Shown here: piece by piece, positions 32,768 through 40,516 of the stretch | Numbering within the stretch: position 1 is the stretch's first letter | How the letters are laid out: the number at the start of each line of letters is the position of its first letter | DNA from: Arthrobacter sp. S41 | GTDB taxonomy: Bacteria; Actinomycetota; Actinomycetes; Actinomycetales; Micrococcaceae | DNA: 64,000 nucleotides | Direction: 5' to 3' | NCBI RefSeq assembly: GCF_004320535.1 | Contig: NZ_SIHY01000001.1 | Span: 1,426,001 to 1,490,000, forward strand | Program-made: the position numbers and the translations under genes | Notes under the pieces: generated by a model | Seen by the model: the letters and a program-made list of their open reading frames with translations, nothing else | Databases searched by the model: none | What the model was told of the DNA's origin: nothing

Positions 32768-35572
32768 CTAATCAGTCTTTTTTGCGGTCGTCTTTTTGGT
32801 CGTAGTCTTCTTTGCTGGCGCCTTCTTGGCGGTGGCTTTCTTGGCCGGAGCCTTCTTCGCTGGCGCCTTCTTCGCGGTACGTTTTACCGGGCCGCGGGCG
32901 CGCTTGTCTGCCAGCAATTCGATAGCCTGCTCGCGAGTCAGCTCCTCCAACGACGTTCCTCGCGGAACGGTGATGTTGGTAATCCCATCGGTGATATAAG
33001 GACCGAAACGACCATCCTTGACCACGATGTTCTTTTCGCTTGTCGGATCCGCACCGAACTCTGCCAGTGGCGGAACAGCAGCGCGGCGACCACGTTGCTT
33101 TGGCTGCGAGTAGATCTCCAGAGCTTCATCCAAAGTGATGGTGAAGATCTGATCTTCGCTCTCAATTGAGCGCGAATCGCTACCCTTCTTCAGGTATGGA
33201 CCAAAGCGACCGTTCTGTACGGTGATCTCTTCACCCTCAGCATCTGCACCCAGCACGCGTGGCAAGCTCATCAGCTTCAACGCATCATCCAAGGTCACCG
33301 TCTCAACGGTCATGCTCTTGAATAGTGAAGCGGTGCGAGGCTTAAGCTTGACCGGCTTCTTAGGTGGCTTAGGCTTGCCATTCTTGTAGTACTCCACAGG
33401 CTGAGCAGCCAAATCTTCGGCCGTTGGCTCTGGAATGATCTCCGTGACATAGGCGCCATAGCGACCGTCCTTGGCCACAATCGCACGGCCCGTTTCTGGG
33501 TCAGTGCCCAGTTCGTTTTCCGAGACCTGCGAGGTAGCAAAGAGCTCTTCAGCCTTCTGTGCAGTCAGCTCATCCGGTGCCAAATCTTCAGGCACGTTGG
33601 CGCGCTGTGGCTCGGTACCTTCTTCAGCACCTTCCGGGATGGCACGTTCAAGGTAAGGACCGAACTTGCCCACACGCAAGGTGATGTCATCAGTGACTGG
33701 GATGGAGTTGATGGCGCGCGCATCAATGTCACCGAGGTTATCGACTACATGCTTCAGGCCTTCGGATTCAGACTCTGCGCCCTTGCCGAAGTAGAACAGG
33801 TTCAGCCAATCGCTACGAGCGCGCTGACCCTTGGCGATCTCGTCGAGGTCATCTTCCAACCGTGCGGTGAAATCGTAGTCAACGTACTTAGCAAAATGCT
33901 CTTCGAGCAAACGAATAACAGAGAAGGCAATCCAGCTAGGAACCAAAGCTCCGCCACGCTTGGTGACGTAGCCACGATCCATGATGGTGGAGATTGTTGG
34001 TGCGTAGGTTGAAGGGCGACCAATTTCGCGCTTTTCCAGCTCAGCAACAATCGAGGCTTCGGTGTAGCGTGCTGGCGGGGAAGTTTCGTGGCCCAAGGCC
34101 AGAAGCTCATCTCCTGCCAAGTACTGTCCGACACTCAGCTGTGGCAGGCGTGCCTCAGCGTCAGCGGCAGCAGCTTCAATAGCCTGCTCATCCTTGCCTT
34201 CTTCGTAGGCCGAAAGGAATCCGCGGAAGGTAATCACGGTACCAGAGGCTGAGAATTCAGCAACGCGGCTATCACTAGCGGTGCCCTGAAGCTTGATGGT
34301 GGCGGTGAAGCCCTTGGCATCTGCCATCTGCGAAGCAACGGTGCGCTTCCAGATCAGCTCGTAGAGTGCGTTTTCATCCTTGGACAGCGAGGAACGCACA
34401 TCCTTGGGACGACGGAACATGTCACCGGCTGGACGGATCGCTTCGTGAGCTTCCTGTGCAGCATCGGACTTGGCCTTGTAAACACGTGGCTTGGCTGGCA
34501 CCGAGTCGGCACCATAAAGTTCGGTGGCCTGCTTGCGTGCGGCGGTGGTTGCTTCCTGCGAGAGGAAGACCGAGTCCGTACGCATGTAGGTGATATAACC
34601 GTTTTCATACAGGCGCTGAGCGATCTGCATGGTCAGCTTGGAGCTCCAGCGCAACTTGCGCGAGGCTTCCTGCTGCAACGTGGAAGTGGTAAATGGTGCG
34701 GCCGGACGACGTGTGTACGGCTTATCTTCAACCGAGGTGACAGCAAAGTCAGTGTCGGAAAGATTGGTAACCAGCGACTGAGCCGATTCTTGATCCAGGT
34801 GAGCGAGCTTGTTGCGAGTTGCCTTTAGTGCACCGCGGTCATCAAAGTCACGGCCCGAGGCCACGCGGGCGCCGTCAACGGCAGCGAGCTTCGCTTCGAA
34901 GCCTTCGCCTTCTTTAGTGGCAAAGTTGCCTTTCACGTCCCAGTATCCAGCCGGGATGAACGCCATACGTTCGCGTTCACGCTCAACAACCAGACGAGTA
35001 GCCACAGACTGCACACGACCTGCAGACAGGCCACGAGCTACCTTGCGCCACAGTACCGGCGAGATCTCGTAACCGTACAGACGGTCCAAAACACGACGGG
35101 TTTCCTGGGCATCAACGAGGTCGGTATCCAACTCGCGCATGTTTTCCAGTGCGCGAGAAATACCTTCCTTGGTGATTTCGGTGAAGGCCAGACGACGTAC
35201 TGGAACTTTGGGCTTAAGCACCTGCAACAGGTGCCACGCGATGGCTTCGCCTTCGCGGTCCGCATCGGTTGCGAGGTAAAGTTCGTCAGCTTCTTTAAGC
35301 TTGGCTTTCAGTTCTGAAACGCGCTTTTTCTTGTCTGGATAGACCATGTAGTAAGGCTCAAAGTCATTATCCAAATCAACAGCAAACTTGCCCACCGACG
35401 TCTTCTTCAACTCGGTTGGTAGTTCTGATGGCTGTGGAAGATCGCGAATGTGCCCCACCGATGCATCAACGTCAAAGCCCTCGCCCAAATACTTGGCGAT
35501 CGACTTCACCTTGGCAGGAGACTCCACGATAACGAGTTTCTTACCAGTCTTTTCTTTGGCCTTGGGGGGCAC
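32768..35572 (-). CDS. topA: DNA topoisomerase I
   Basis: Type IA topoisomerase that relaxes negative supercoils; 934 residues. The TOPRIM domain starts at KLVIVESPAKVKSIAKYLG with DADREGEA further on. The active-site Tyr is in NGYITYMRTDS near residue 330. Several toprim C-terminal repeats (FGPY) follow instead of zinc fingers. The last 45 residues are a Lys/Ala/Thr tail (KKAPAKKATAKKAPAKK), as in other Actinobacteria, which aids DNA binding and processivity. The GTG at 35572 has AAAAGGAG upstream. Confidence 0.97.
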   Translation of the reverse strand: MPPKAKEKTGKKLVIVESPAKVKSIAKYLGEGFDVDASVGHIRDLPQPSELPTELKKTSVGKFAVDLDNDFEPYYMVYPDKKKRVSELKAKLKEADELYLATDADREGEAIAWHLLQVLKPKVPVRRLAFTEITKEGISRALENMRELDTDLVDAQETRRVLDRLYGYEISPVLWRKVARGLSAGRVQSVATRLVVERERERMAFIPAGYWDVKGNFATKEGEGFEAKLAAVDGARVASGRDFDDRGALKATRNKLAHLDQESAQSLVTNLSDTDFAVTSVEDKPYTRRPAAPFTTSTLQQEASRKLRWSSKLTMQIAQRLYENGYITYMRTDSVFLSQEATTAARKQATELYGADSVPAKPRVYKAKSDAAQEAHEAIRPAGDMFRRPKDVRSSLSKDENALYELIWKRTVASQMADAKGFTATIKLQGTASDSRVAEFSASGTVITFRGFLSAYEEGKDEQAIEAAAADAEARLPQLSVGQYLAGDELLALGHETSPPARYTEASIVAELEKREIGRPSTYAPTISTIMDRGYVTKRGGALVPSWIAFSVIRLLEEHFAKYVDYDFTARLEDDLDEIAKGQRARSDWLNLFYFGKGAESESEGLKHVVDNLGDIDARAINSIPVTDDITLRVGKFGPYLERAIPEGAEEGTEPQRANVPEDLAPDELTAQKAEELFATSQVSENELGTDPETGRAIVAKDGRYGAYVTEIIPEPTAEDLAAQPVEYYKNGKPKPPKKPVKLKPRTASLFKSMTVETVTLDDALKLMSLPRVLGADAEGEEITVQNGRFGPYLKKGSDSRSIESEDQIFTITLDEALEIYSQPKQRGRRAAVPPLAEFGADPTSEKNIVVKDGRFGPYITDGITNITVPRGTSLEELTREQAIELLADKRARGPVKRTAKKAPAKKAPAKKATAKKAPAKKTTTKKTTAKKTD

Positions 35573-35721
35573 AGCACTCCTTTTAAACAGTCCGGACTTT
35601 AGGAGTCTTATTTAGACCCCGAATCAGTCCGCCATCGCAGCTTCGTTCTTTGTGCCTACTCTATAGCCACATTTCCCGATGATCTTACACCGAGGGATAA
35701 CCGTGGTTTGAGTGAGGCTTT

Positions 35722-36399
35722 TTACAACGCTGCTTCACCGGAACTCTGATATTCGGGAAGCAACGAGATTAAGTAGAACATACGACGGGAGTCAATGCTT
35801 CGTTCCTCAGCAGTAGCTTTCGCCTCGTACTCGTAGACAAGGTCCAACATTCTGCGATTGAACTCACGCTGTTTATCTTCAGAAAGGAAGACCAAACCGC
35901 TAGTGAGCATAGGTGGGCGATCAGGATCTGGGGTGATTCCTGCGTTCGCTTCATTTTGGCGTCGCTGAACTTCGGCGTTCAGCCGTGTTCTAAATGCGTT
36001 TAATTGCACGTTTAGATATGCAGTCTTGGCGTTAGAGGAGTCGATCTGAGTGTTCAGTTCCAACCGTTCACCGGCCGCACGCCACCTACGCTCGCGGGCA
36101 TCACCTTCGCTTGCTGCACGGATCACATACCCGTATTTTTCAAGCGCACGCAAGTGATAGCTCATGGCGCTAGGCGTTAGATCACACAGCGATGCGAGTT
36201 CAGTTGCAGTGCGAGTAGTCTGCGAGGCAAAGAGCTCATCCAAAACGATTAGTCGCGCGTCATGGGCCAAAGCACGAATGGCCTGTGGGTCCGTAATGGA
36301 GACGACCTGTGGAAATTCGCTCTCCTGGGTCGAGGCTGCAGGAGCCTGCTCCTCTATTGTGTTGCGTGTCATAGGCAAGAACTTTAGCGCTTGTTTCAC
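35722..36399 (-). CDS. ArsR-like winged-helix transcriptional regulator
   Basis: A 225-residue protein with an N-terminal winged helix: DPQAIRALAHDARLIVLDEL, then TATELASLCDLTPSAMSYHL, then the wing with EGDARERRWRAAG. The remaining residues are a longer helical effector or dimer domain without a recognised ligand site. The GTG at 36399 overlaps the methyltransferase stop (GTGA), so the pair is translationally coupled. The ligand and targets are unknown. Confidence 0.85.
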   Translation of the reverse strand: MKQALKFLPMTRNTIEEQAPAASTQESEFPQVVSITDPQAIRALAHDARLIVLDELFASQTTRTATELASLCDLTPSAMSYHLRALEKYGYVIRAASEGDARERRWRAAGERLELNTQIDSSNAKTAYLNVQLNAFRTRLNAEVQRRQNEANAGITPDPDRPPMLTSGLVFLSEDKQREFNRRMLDLVYEYEAKATAEERSIDSRRMFYLISLLPEYQSSGEAAL

Positions 36400-37985
36400 A
36401 TTTTACGAAGCATACCGTGTAGCAAGAGGCGCTTCACTGCTTCATAAAGCCGTTCCGCAAAGTCTTCCTCGCCCTCACCGATCAGCGAATCTAGCGCGTT
36501 GACTAGTTGAATTACGGACAAATCACCGTCGCAGGCAGAAACAAATCCGGCTTGTGCAGTATCAAGGAGTTCGGTTCTACGCAGACCCGCACCTTGGCGA
36601 AGCAAAATCACCCCAGGATGCTCAGCTCCGGGACGCTGATGGCGCTCTTCGGTCACGTCTTCGGCCACCAGCAGGTGCCAGTTTTTAAAATCTTCTCCTG
36701 CGGCTGCCAGTTCATCAGCCATGGCGATATCGCGCTGCAAAGTCGGGGCCAGCGGCTGCTCCACCTGGTGGGTGATCTGCTCATAACTTTGCAAGACCCG
36801 ATGGCCGTCTACCGGCTTGCGGAAGTAGACCAACCCGAAGCCCACCGCAGCTACGGCACGGGATTCAAAATCATCAAGGTACGCGTTGTAAGCGGCAATA
36901 TAGGAGCTTGAGTCTTCGGTCTGTGAAGAGTCCCGTAGCCACGTTTCGGCATAACCACTGGGGGTAGTCTGCTCACGTTCAATGACCCAGACGTCCAGGT
37001 CTTCTGCGAACCATTGGCGAACTCGTGTATCCCACGAAGCATCCGACTCGTCATCTATGCGAGGAATCTCCCAGTTAGAGAGCATCTGCAGCGAACCGCC
37101 AGGAGTCAGGAACTGCGGTGCCTGCTCAATGAGCGTGCTCACCAGGTTGTCTCCAGCCATGCCGCCATCACGATAAGTGAATCGGTCTTTGGCTCGCTCA
37201 TTAGAACTGCGAGGGGTGATCACAAACGGTGGATTGCTAGCGATCAGTTCAAAGCTCTGCCCGGCTACCGGTTCGAAGAGGCTCCCCTGCAACAGCGTCA
37301 CACGAGCTTCAAGATTCTGTGGGTCAAGCTTCAGCGCCCGGTGGTTGAGCAACAGATTGAATCGGGCAAAGCCCAAGGCGCGAGCCGAAAGGTCAGTTGC
37401 CGTGACATGTTGTGCATGAGACAGCAGGTGGAAGAGCTGGATTCCGCAACCGGTGCCAAGGTCCAAAGCCCGTTGAACGTCGGCTCGAATTGTCAGCTGT
37501 GCCAGTGTCAGCGATGCTTGGCCAATTCCCAATACGTGGTCAGTGCGCAATACACCTGGGCGCTGATGTGCACCAAGGTCATGAGCCACCCACAGCTCAC
37601 CGTCCACGTCTGAGGAATGCAGCGCCAAGGCGATGGTGGCACGGAAACCACTGGCCCACGCATCGATAAGGCCGAGTTTGATCAGACCTTCCACTTTCAC
37701 ATGGCTAAACGCCTGATTGATCGCGGATTCAGATACGGTTTGGGCCAGCTGGAAGAGTCGGATCACAGATGCCAAAGGCGAATCAGGTGTTTGGCGATCT
37801 AGTATTCGCAAGGCCGGGTGAATTTGGTCCCGGGCAAATGCGGAGGCCGCTTCTTCACCGATCAACTCTATGACGTTTTCGTAGCTATATCCGAGGTCAT
37901 CCAAGTCTTTGACTAGCAAGTCAATCAAGGTTTGATCGGAACTTTGAGGGGTATCGTCCAGGGCAGAAAATTCAGCGGCATTCAC
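36396..37985 (-). CDS. Class I SAM-dependent methyltransferase (RsmC/PrmC-like, N-terminal DUF7059-type region)
   Basis: A 529-residue protein. Residues about 150-340 form the methyltransferase domain with ALDLGTGCGIQLFHLL (motif I), VTATDLSARALGFARFN (motif II) and ASNPPFVITPRS (motif IV). NPPF is typical of enzymes that methylate exocyclic or amide nitrogen in rRNA, DNA or release factors. The N-terminal helical region resembles the one found with this family in Actinobacteria. The GTG at 37985 lies 7 nt after TAGACT. It is coupled to the downstream regulator gene. The substrate is not defined. Confidence 0.88.
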   Translation of the reverse strand: MNAAEFSALDDTPQSSDQTLIDLLVKDLDDLGYSYENVIELIGEEAASAFARDQIHPALRILDRQTPDSPLASVIRLFQLAQTVSESAINQAFSHVKVEGLIKLGLIDAWASGFRATIALALHSSDVDGELWVAHDLGAHQRPGVLRTDHVLGIGQASLTLAQLTIRADVQRALDLGTGCGIQLFHLLSHAQHVTATDLSARALGFARFNLLLNHRALKLDPQNLEARVTLLQGSLFEPVAGQSFELIASNPPFVITPRSSNERAKDRFTYRDGGMAGDNLVSTLIEQAPQFLTPGGSLQMLSNWEIPRIDDESDASWDTRVRQWFAEDLDVWVIEREQTTPSGYAETWLRDSSQTEDSSSYIAAYNAYLDDFESRAVAAVGFGLVYFRKPVDGHRVLQSYEQITHQVEQPLAPTLQRDIAMADELAAAGEDFKNWHLLVAEDVTEERHQRPGAEHPGVILLRQGAGLRRTELLDTAQAGFVSACDGDLSVIQLVNALDSLIGEGEEDFAERLYEAVKRLLLHGMLRKM

Positions 37986-37992
37986 ATCTTCA

Positions 37993-37998
37993 AGTCTA
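37993..37998 (-). promoter_or_regulatory. Leaderless -10 box of the methyltransferase gene
   Basis: TAGACT on the minus strand, 7 nt before the GTG at 37985. Confidence 0.6.
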
Positions 37999-38046
37999 CC
38001 GAGTCACGCAACTGTGCGCAGATAGCTTGATTCGCCCTGCCCCGAA

Positions 38047-38052
38047 TAGGAT
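38047..38052 (+). promoter_or_regulatory. Leaderless -10 box of the first GNAT gene
   Basis: TAGGAT, 6 nt before the ATG at 38059. AGGA within it could also be read as a ribosome binding site for the same start. Confidence 0.5.
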
Positions 38053-38058
38053 GTGGGC

Positions 38059-38637
38059 ATGACTCAAGTGACTGTTACCTTCCTTCAGCAGCTGTCCTCG
38101 GATGAGCTCATCGGCTCCACCAAGACCCTTCCCAGCGACGCACGAATTGAACAAGTTGAGCAGATCACCCCAGAATTCTCACGCTTCCTCTACCAAAGCG
38201 TAGGCAGCGAACTAAATTGGACTGACCGGTTGGATTCGACAAGGGAAGTGTGGAACGAAGTTCTGATACGTCCTGGTTCTGAAACGTGGGTCCTCTATCG
38301 GGGCGGCGCACCACGCGGTTACTTCGAGCTGGTCACCGAAGCCGGGCAGGGTGGAAGCGAAGTGGAGATTTTTTACTTCGGACTTTTCCCTGATGCCACG
38401 GGCCAGGGACTCGGCGGAGTTTTACTTGACCAAGCTTTGACTCAGGCGTGGCGCTTAGCAAGCCGGTGGCCTGCTTTACCTGAGGTCTCCCGAGTGTGGC
38501 TGCATACGTGCTCGCTCGATTCTCCCGCTGCGCTGCCTAACTATCTGGCCCGCGGTCTGAAGATCTATCGCACCGAGGTTGAAGAATCCGAGGTACGCGA
38601 CGCATCGACCGGATTATGGCCGGTGGCTGCCAAATAG
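38059..38637 (+). CDS. GNAT family N-acetyltransferase
   Basis: The 192-residue protein has the acetyl-CoA-binding region SEVEIFYFGLFPDATGQGLGGVLLDQAL (given here for position about 108-135, with the pyrophosphate loop TGQGLGG). The C-terminal part HTCSLDSPAALPNYLARGLKIY is in the usual place of the GNAT fold's last strands. ATG 38059 is preferred over GTG 38053 because both a TANNNT box and AGGA fit it. The substrate is unknown. It diverges from the methyltransferase gene with 73 bp between start codons. Confidence 0.85.
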   Translation: MTQVTVTFLQQLSSDELIGSTKTLPSDARIEQVEQITPEFSRFLYQSVGSELNWTDRLDSTREVWNEVLIRPGSETWVLYRGGAPRGYFELVTEAGQGGSEVEIFYFGLFPDATGQGLGGVLLDQALTQAWRLASRWPALPEVSRVWLHTCSLDSPAALPNYLARGLKIYRTEVEESEVRDASTGLWPVAAK

Positions 38638-38642
38638 AAAAA

Positions 38643-38678
38643 GCTCGGCACCAACTTCGCGAGAAATTGGTGCCGAGC
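38643..38678. terminator. Bidirectional terminator between GNAT and trhO
   Basis: A 12-bp stem GCTCGGCACCAA/TTGGTGCCGAGC with a 12-nt loop lies between convergent genes; A-rich and T-rich flanks. Confidence 0.85.
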
Positions 38679-38695
38679 CTCTTTATGAGATGCGC

Positions 38696-39595
38696 TTAGG
38701 CATCCACGCTGTTGCAATCTGGGCAGCGACGTAGCTGCTCATCATGTGCGCAGTCCTCGCAGAACAGGCGCAGGTTACGACAGGTTGGGTTTGAGCAGTT
38801 TTCAAACTTGTTGGTTGGTCCCTGACAGCCAACGCACTTGCCGATGGTTACGGCATCTTCCGAGAACTCGGTGTGCATACGCTTGTCGAAGACATAGAGG
38901 GATCCTTCCCACAGGCCTTCATCCGCATACTTTTCGCCGTAACGAACGATGCCGCCTTGCATCTGGTACACCTCTTGGAAGCCGCGCTTAACCATCAGCG
39001 CTGAGAGTACCTCGCAACGGATGCCACCGGTGCAGTAGGTAACTACCGGCTGGTCCTTGAGGTGGTCGTATTTGCCCGAATCAAGTTCGGCTACAAAGTC
39101 ACGCGTGGTATCAACTTCAGGAACGATAGCGTCCTTGAACTTACCGATCTGCGCTTCGAAGGCGTTTCGTCCGTCAAAGAAGTGCACCTTTTCGCCGGAC
39201 TTCTTCTTGGTGTCTACCAACTCGTGAAGTTCCTCGGGGCGCAGGTGGGTTCCGCCGCCAACAACACCGTTTTCGTCTACTTCCAGTTCGCCGGGCGCAC
39301 CGAAGGTGACTATCTCGTCGCGGACCTTGACCGAAATACGTGGGAAGTCTTCTGCGGAGCCTTCGGACCACTTGATGTCCATTTTTTTGAAGGCAGGAAG
39401 TTCGCGGGTGGCTTTGACGTAAGCCTTAACAGCCGAGATCTCGCCACCGACGGTACCGTTAATACCTTGCTTGGAGATGATGATGCGTCCGCGTAGTCCC
39501 CAACGTTCCAACAGTGAACGTTGCCACAGGCGAATTGCCTCTGGGTCAGGAAGCGGAGTAAATGCGTAATACAGAACTATGCGATGAATGGCCAC
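38696..39595 (-). CDS. trhO: tRNA uridine-34 hydroxylase TrhO (rhodanese family)
   Basis: Forms 5-hydroxyuridine at the wobble position of certain tRNAs using oxygen. N-terminal region ([19 protein letters not shown]), rhodanese domain with the active Cys in [17 protein letters not shown], and a C-terminal Cys-rich zinc-ribbon-like tail ([31 protein letters not shown]). I place the start at GTG 39595, since TAATAT ends 6 nt upstream and homologues begin at this point. An ATG two residues earlier is only 3 nt from that box. 299 residues. Confidence 0.93.
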   Translation of the reverse strand: MAIHRIVLYYAFTPLPDPEAIRLWQRSLLERWGLRGRIIISKQGINGTVGGEISAVKAYVKATRELPAFKKMDIKWSEGSAEDFPRISVKVRDEIVTFGAPGELEVDENGVVGGGTHLRPEELHELVDTKKKSGEKVHFFDGRNAFEAQIGKFKDAIVPEVDTTRDFVAELDSGKYDHLKDQPVVTYCTGGIRCEVLSALMVKRGFQEVYQMQGGIVRYGEKYADEGLWEGSLYVFDKRMHTEFSEDAVTIGKCVGCQGPTNKFENCSNPTCRNLRLFCEDCAHDEQLRRCPDCNSVDA

Positions 39596-39601
39596 CATAC
39601 A

Positions 39602-39607
39602 ATATTA
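39602..39607 (-). promoter_or_regulatory. Leaderless -10 box of trhO
   Basis: TAATAT on the minus strand, 6 nt before the GTG at 39595. Confidence 0.5.
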
Positions 39608-39747
39608 GTAGCTTTTGGTCGCGAAACGCCGAGTAAAAGAGCAACGTCACACTGATTCGTCGCGAAATTTCCAGTGGTCCGGTGGTCCAAGAGTTTCAAC
39701 TAGGCAACGATTAGGTCGACATCAGCAAATTCCTAGGAAAGACAAGG

Positions 39748-39753
39748 TAGGGT
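39748..39753 (+). promoter_or_regulatory. Leaderless -10 box of the second GNAT gene
   Basis: TAGGGT, 6 nt before the ATG at 39760. Confidence 0.6.
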
Positions 39754-39759
39754 CAAATT

Positions 39760-40416
39760 ATGGCATCAAACGCAAGCGATGAACTGATCGGCACCTGGGT
39801 CACCGGCTGGGCTGGCGCCCGTGGCTACGAAACTCGCAATGAGGGACGAGTCCATGCTGCCCTGCGTCACGACACCACCGAAGACTGGGAATACGTGATC
39901 TATGGCCCTTCTAAAGAGGAACTGGCTGCAGTCGCCGAAACTCTAAAAAAACACCCTAACCGTCGCCTTACCGCGTTTGATGATTCGGCCGAAAATTTGG
40001 TCGCCATCGCCAGCGAGGTTGGCCTACAGGTTACTGCCGACGACGAAGCACTCATGGTGACTGAACTTGCCGTGCACGACGTTGAAGTACCGTTGCCCAT
40101 TGATGGCTTTGTCTTCCAGATTGAACGCGATGGCACCCACGCTTATGTTTCCTTGCACCCCGAGGGCAACCAAGAAGTAGTGGCCGCCTCAGGTCACGTG
40201 TCGGCCGTTAACGGTGTGGCAATTTTTGACCGCATCATCACCGGTGCAGACTTCCGTCGCCTTGGCCTGGGTACCTTGATCATGCGCGCTCTGGCCTCTT
40301 TGGCTCAGGAACACGACGTGGACGAAGGCCTGCTCATTGCTTCGGTTGACGGCCAGCAGCTTTACGCTTCACTGGGCTGGACTTCCCTGGGCAAAGTTGT
40401 CATGTTCAAAGCCTGA
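39760..40416 (+). CDS. GNAT family N-acetyltransferase
   Basis: A 218-residue two-part protein. The N-terminal half (GWAGARGYETRNEGRVHAAL) resembles the degenerate first domain of tandem actinobacterial GNAT proteins. The second half has the acetyl-CoA loop ADFRRLGLGTLIMRALASLA and a closing YASLGWTSLGKVVMFKA. The substrate is unknown. A leaderless promoter precedes it. Confidence 0.85.
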   Translation: MASNASDELIGTWVTGWAGARGYETRNEGRVHAALRHDTTEDWEYVIYGPSKEELAAVAETLKKHPNRRLTAFDDSAENLVAIASEVGLQVTADDEALMVTELAVHDVEVPLPIDGFVFQIERDGTHAYVSLHPEGNQEVVAASGHVSAVNGVAIFDRIITGADFRRLGLGTLIMRALASLAQEHDVDEGLLIASVDGQQLYASLGWTSLGKVVMFKA

Positions 40417-40436
40417 ACTATCTAGTATTTTTCTTT

Positions 40437-40472
40437 CGCCGTATCCGACGCATCAAAGTGTTGGGTACGGCG
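40437..40472 (+). terminator. Hairpin after the second GNAT gene
   Basis: CGCCGTATCC pairs with GGGTACGGCG, one G-T pair, 16-nt loop. T-rich sequence lies on both sides. Confidence 0.65.
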
Positions 40473-40516
40473 ATAGTCTTTAACTTCAGCAATTTTTGGT
40501 TCCGAAAGGCGTCCAC

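Noticed and set aside
32768-32920. Lys/Ala-rich repeat region as a possible separate histone-like gene
   Set aside because: It is in frame with topA and is the usual actinobacterial topoisomerase I tail.
37014-37613. 199-residue plus-strand ORF
   Set aside because: Antisense to the methyltransferase domain with motifs I, II and IV, hence a shadow.
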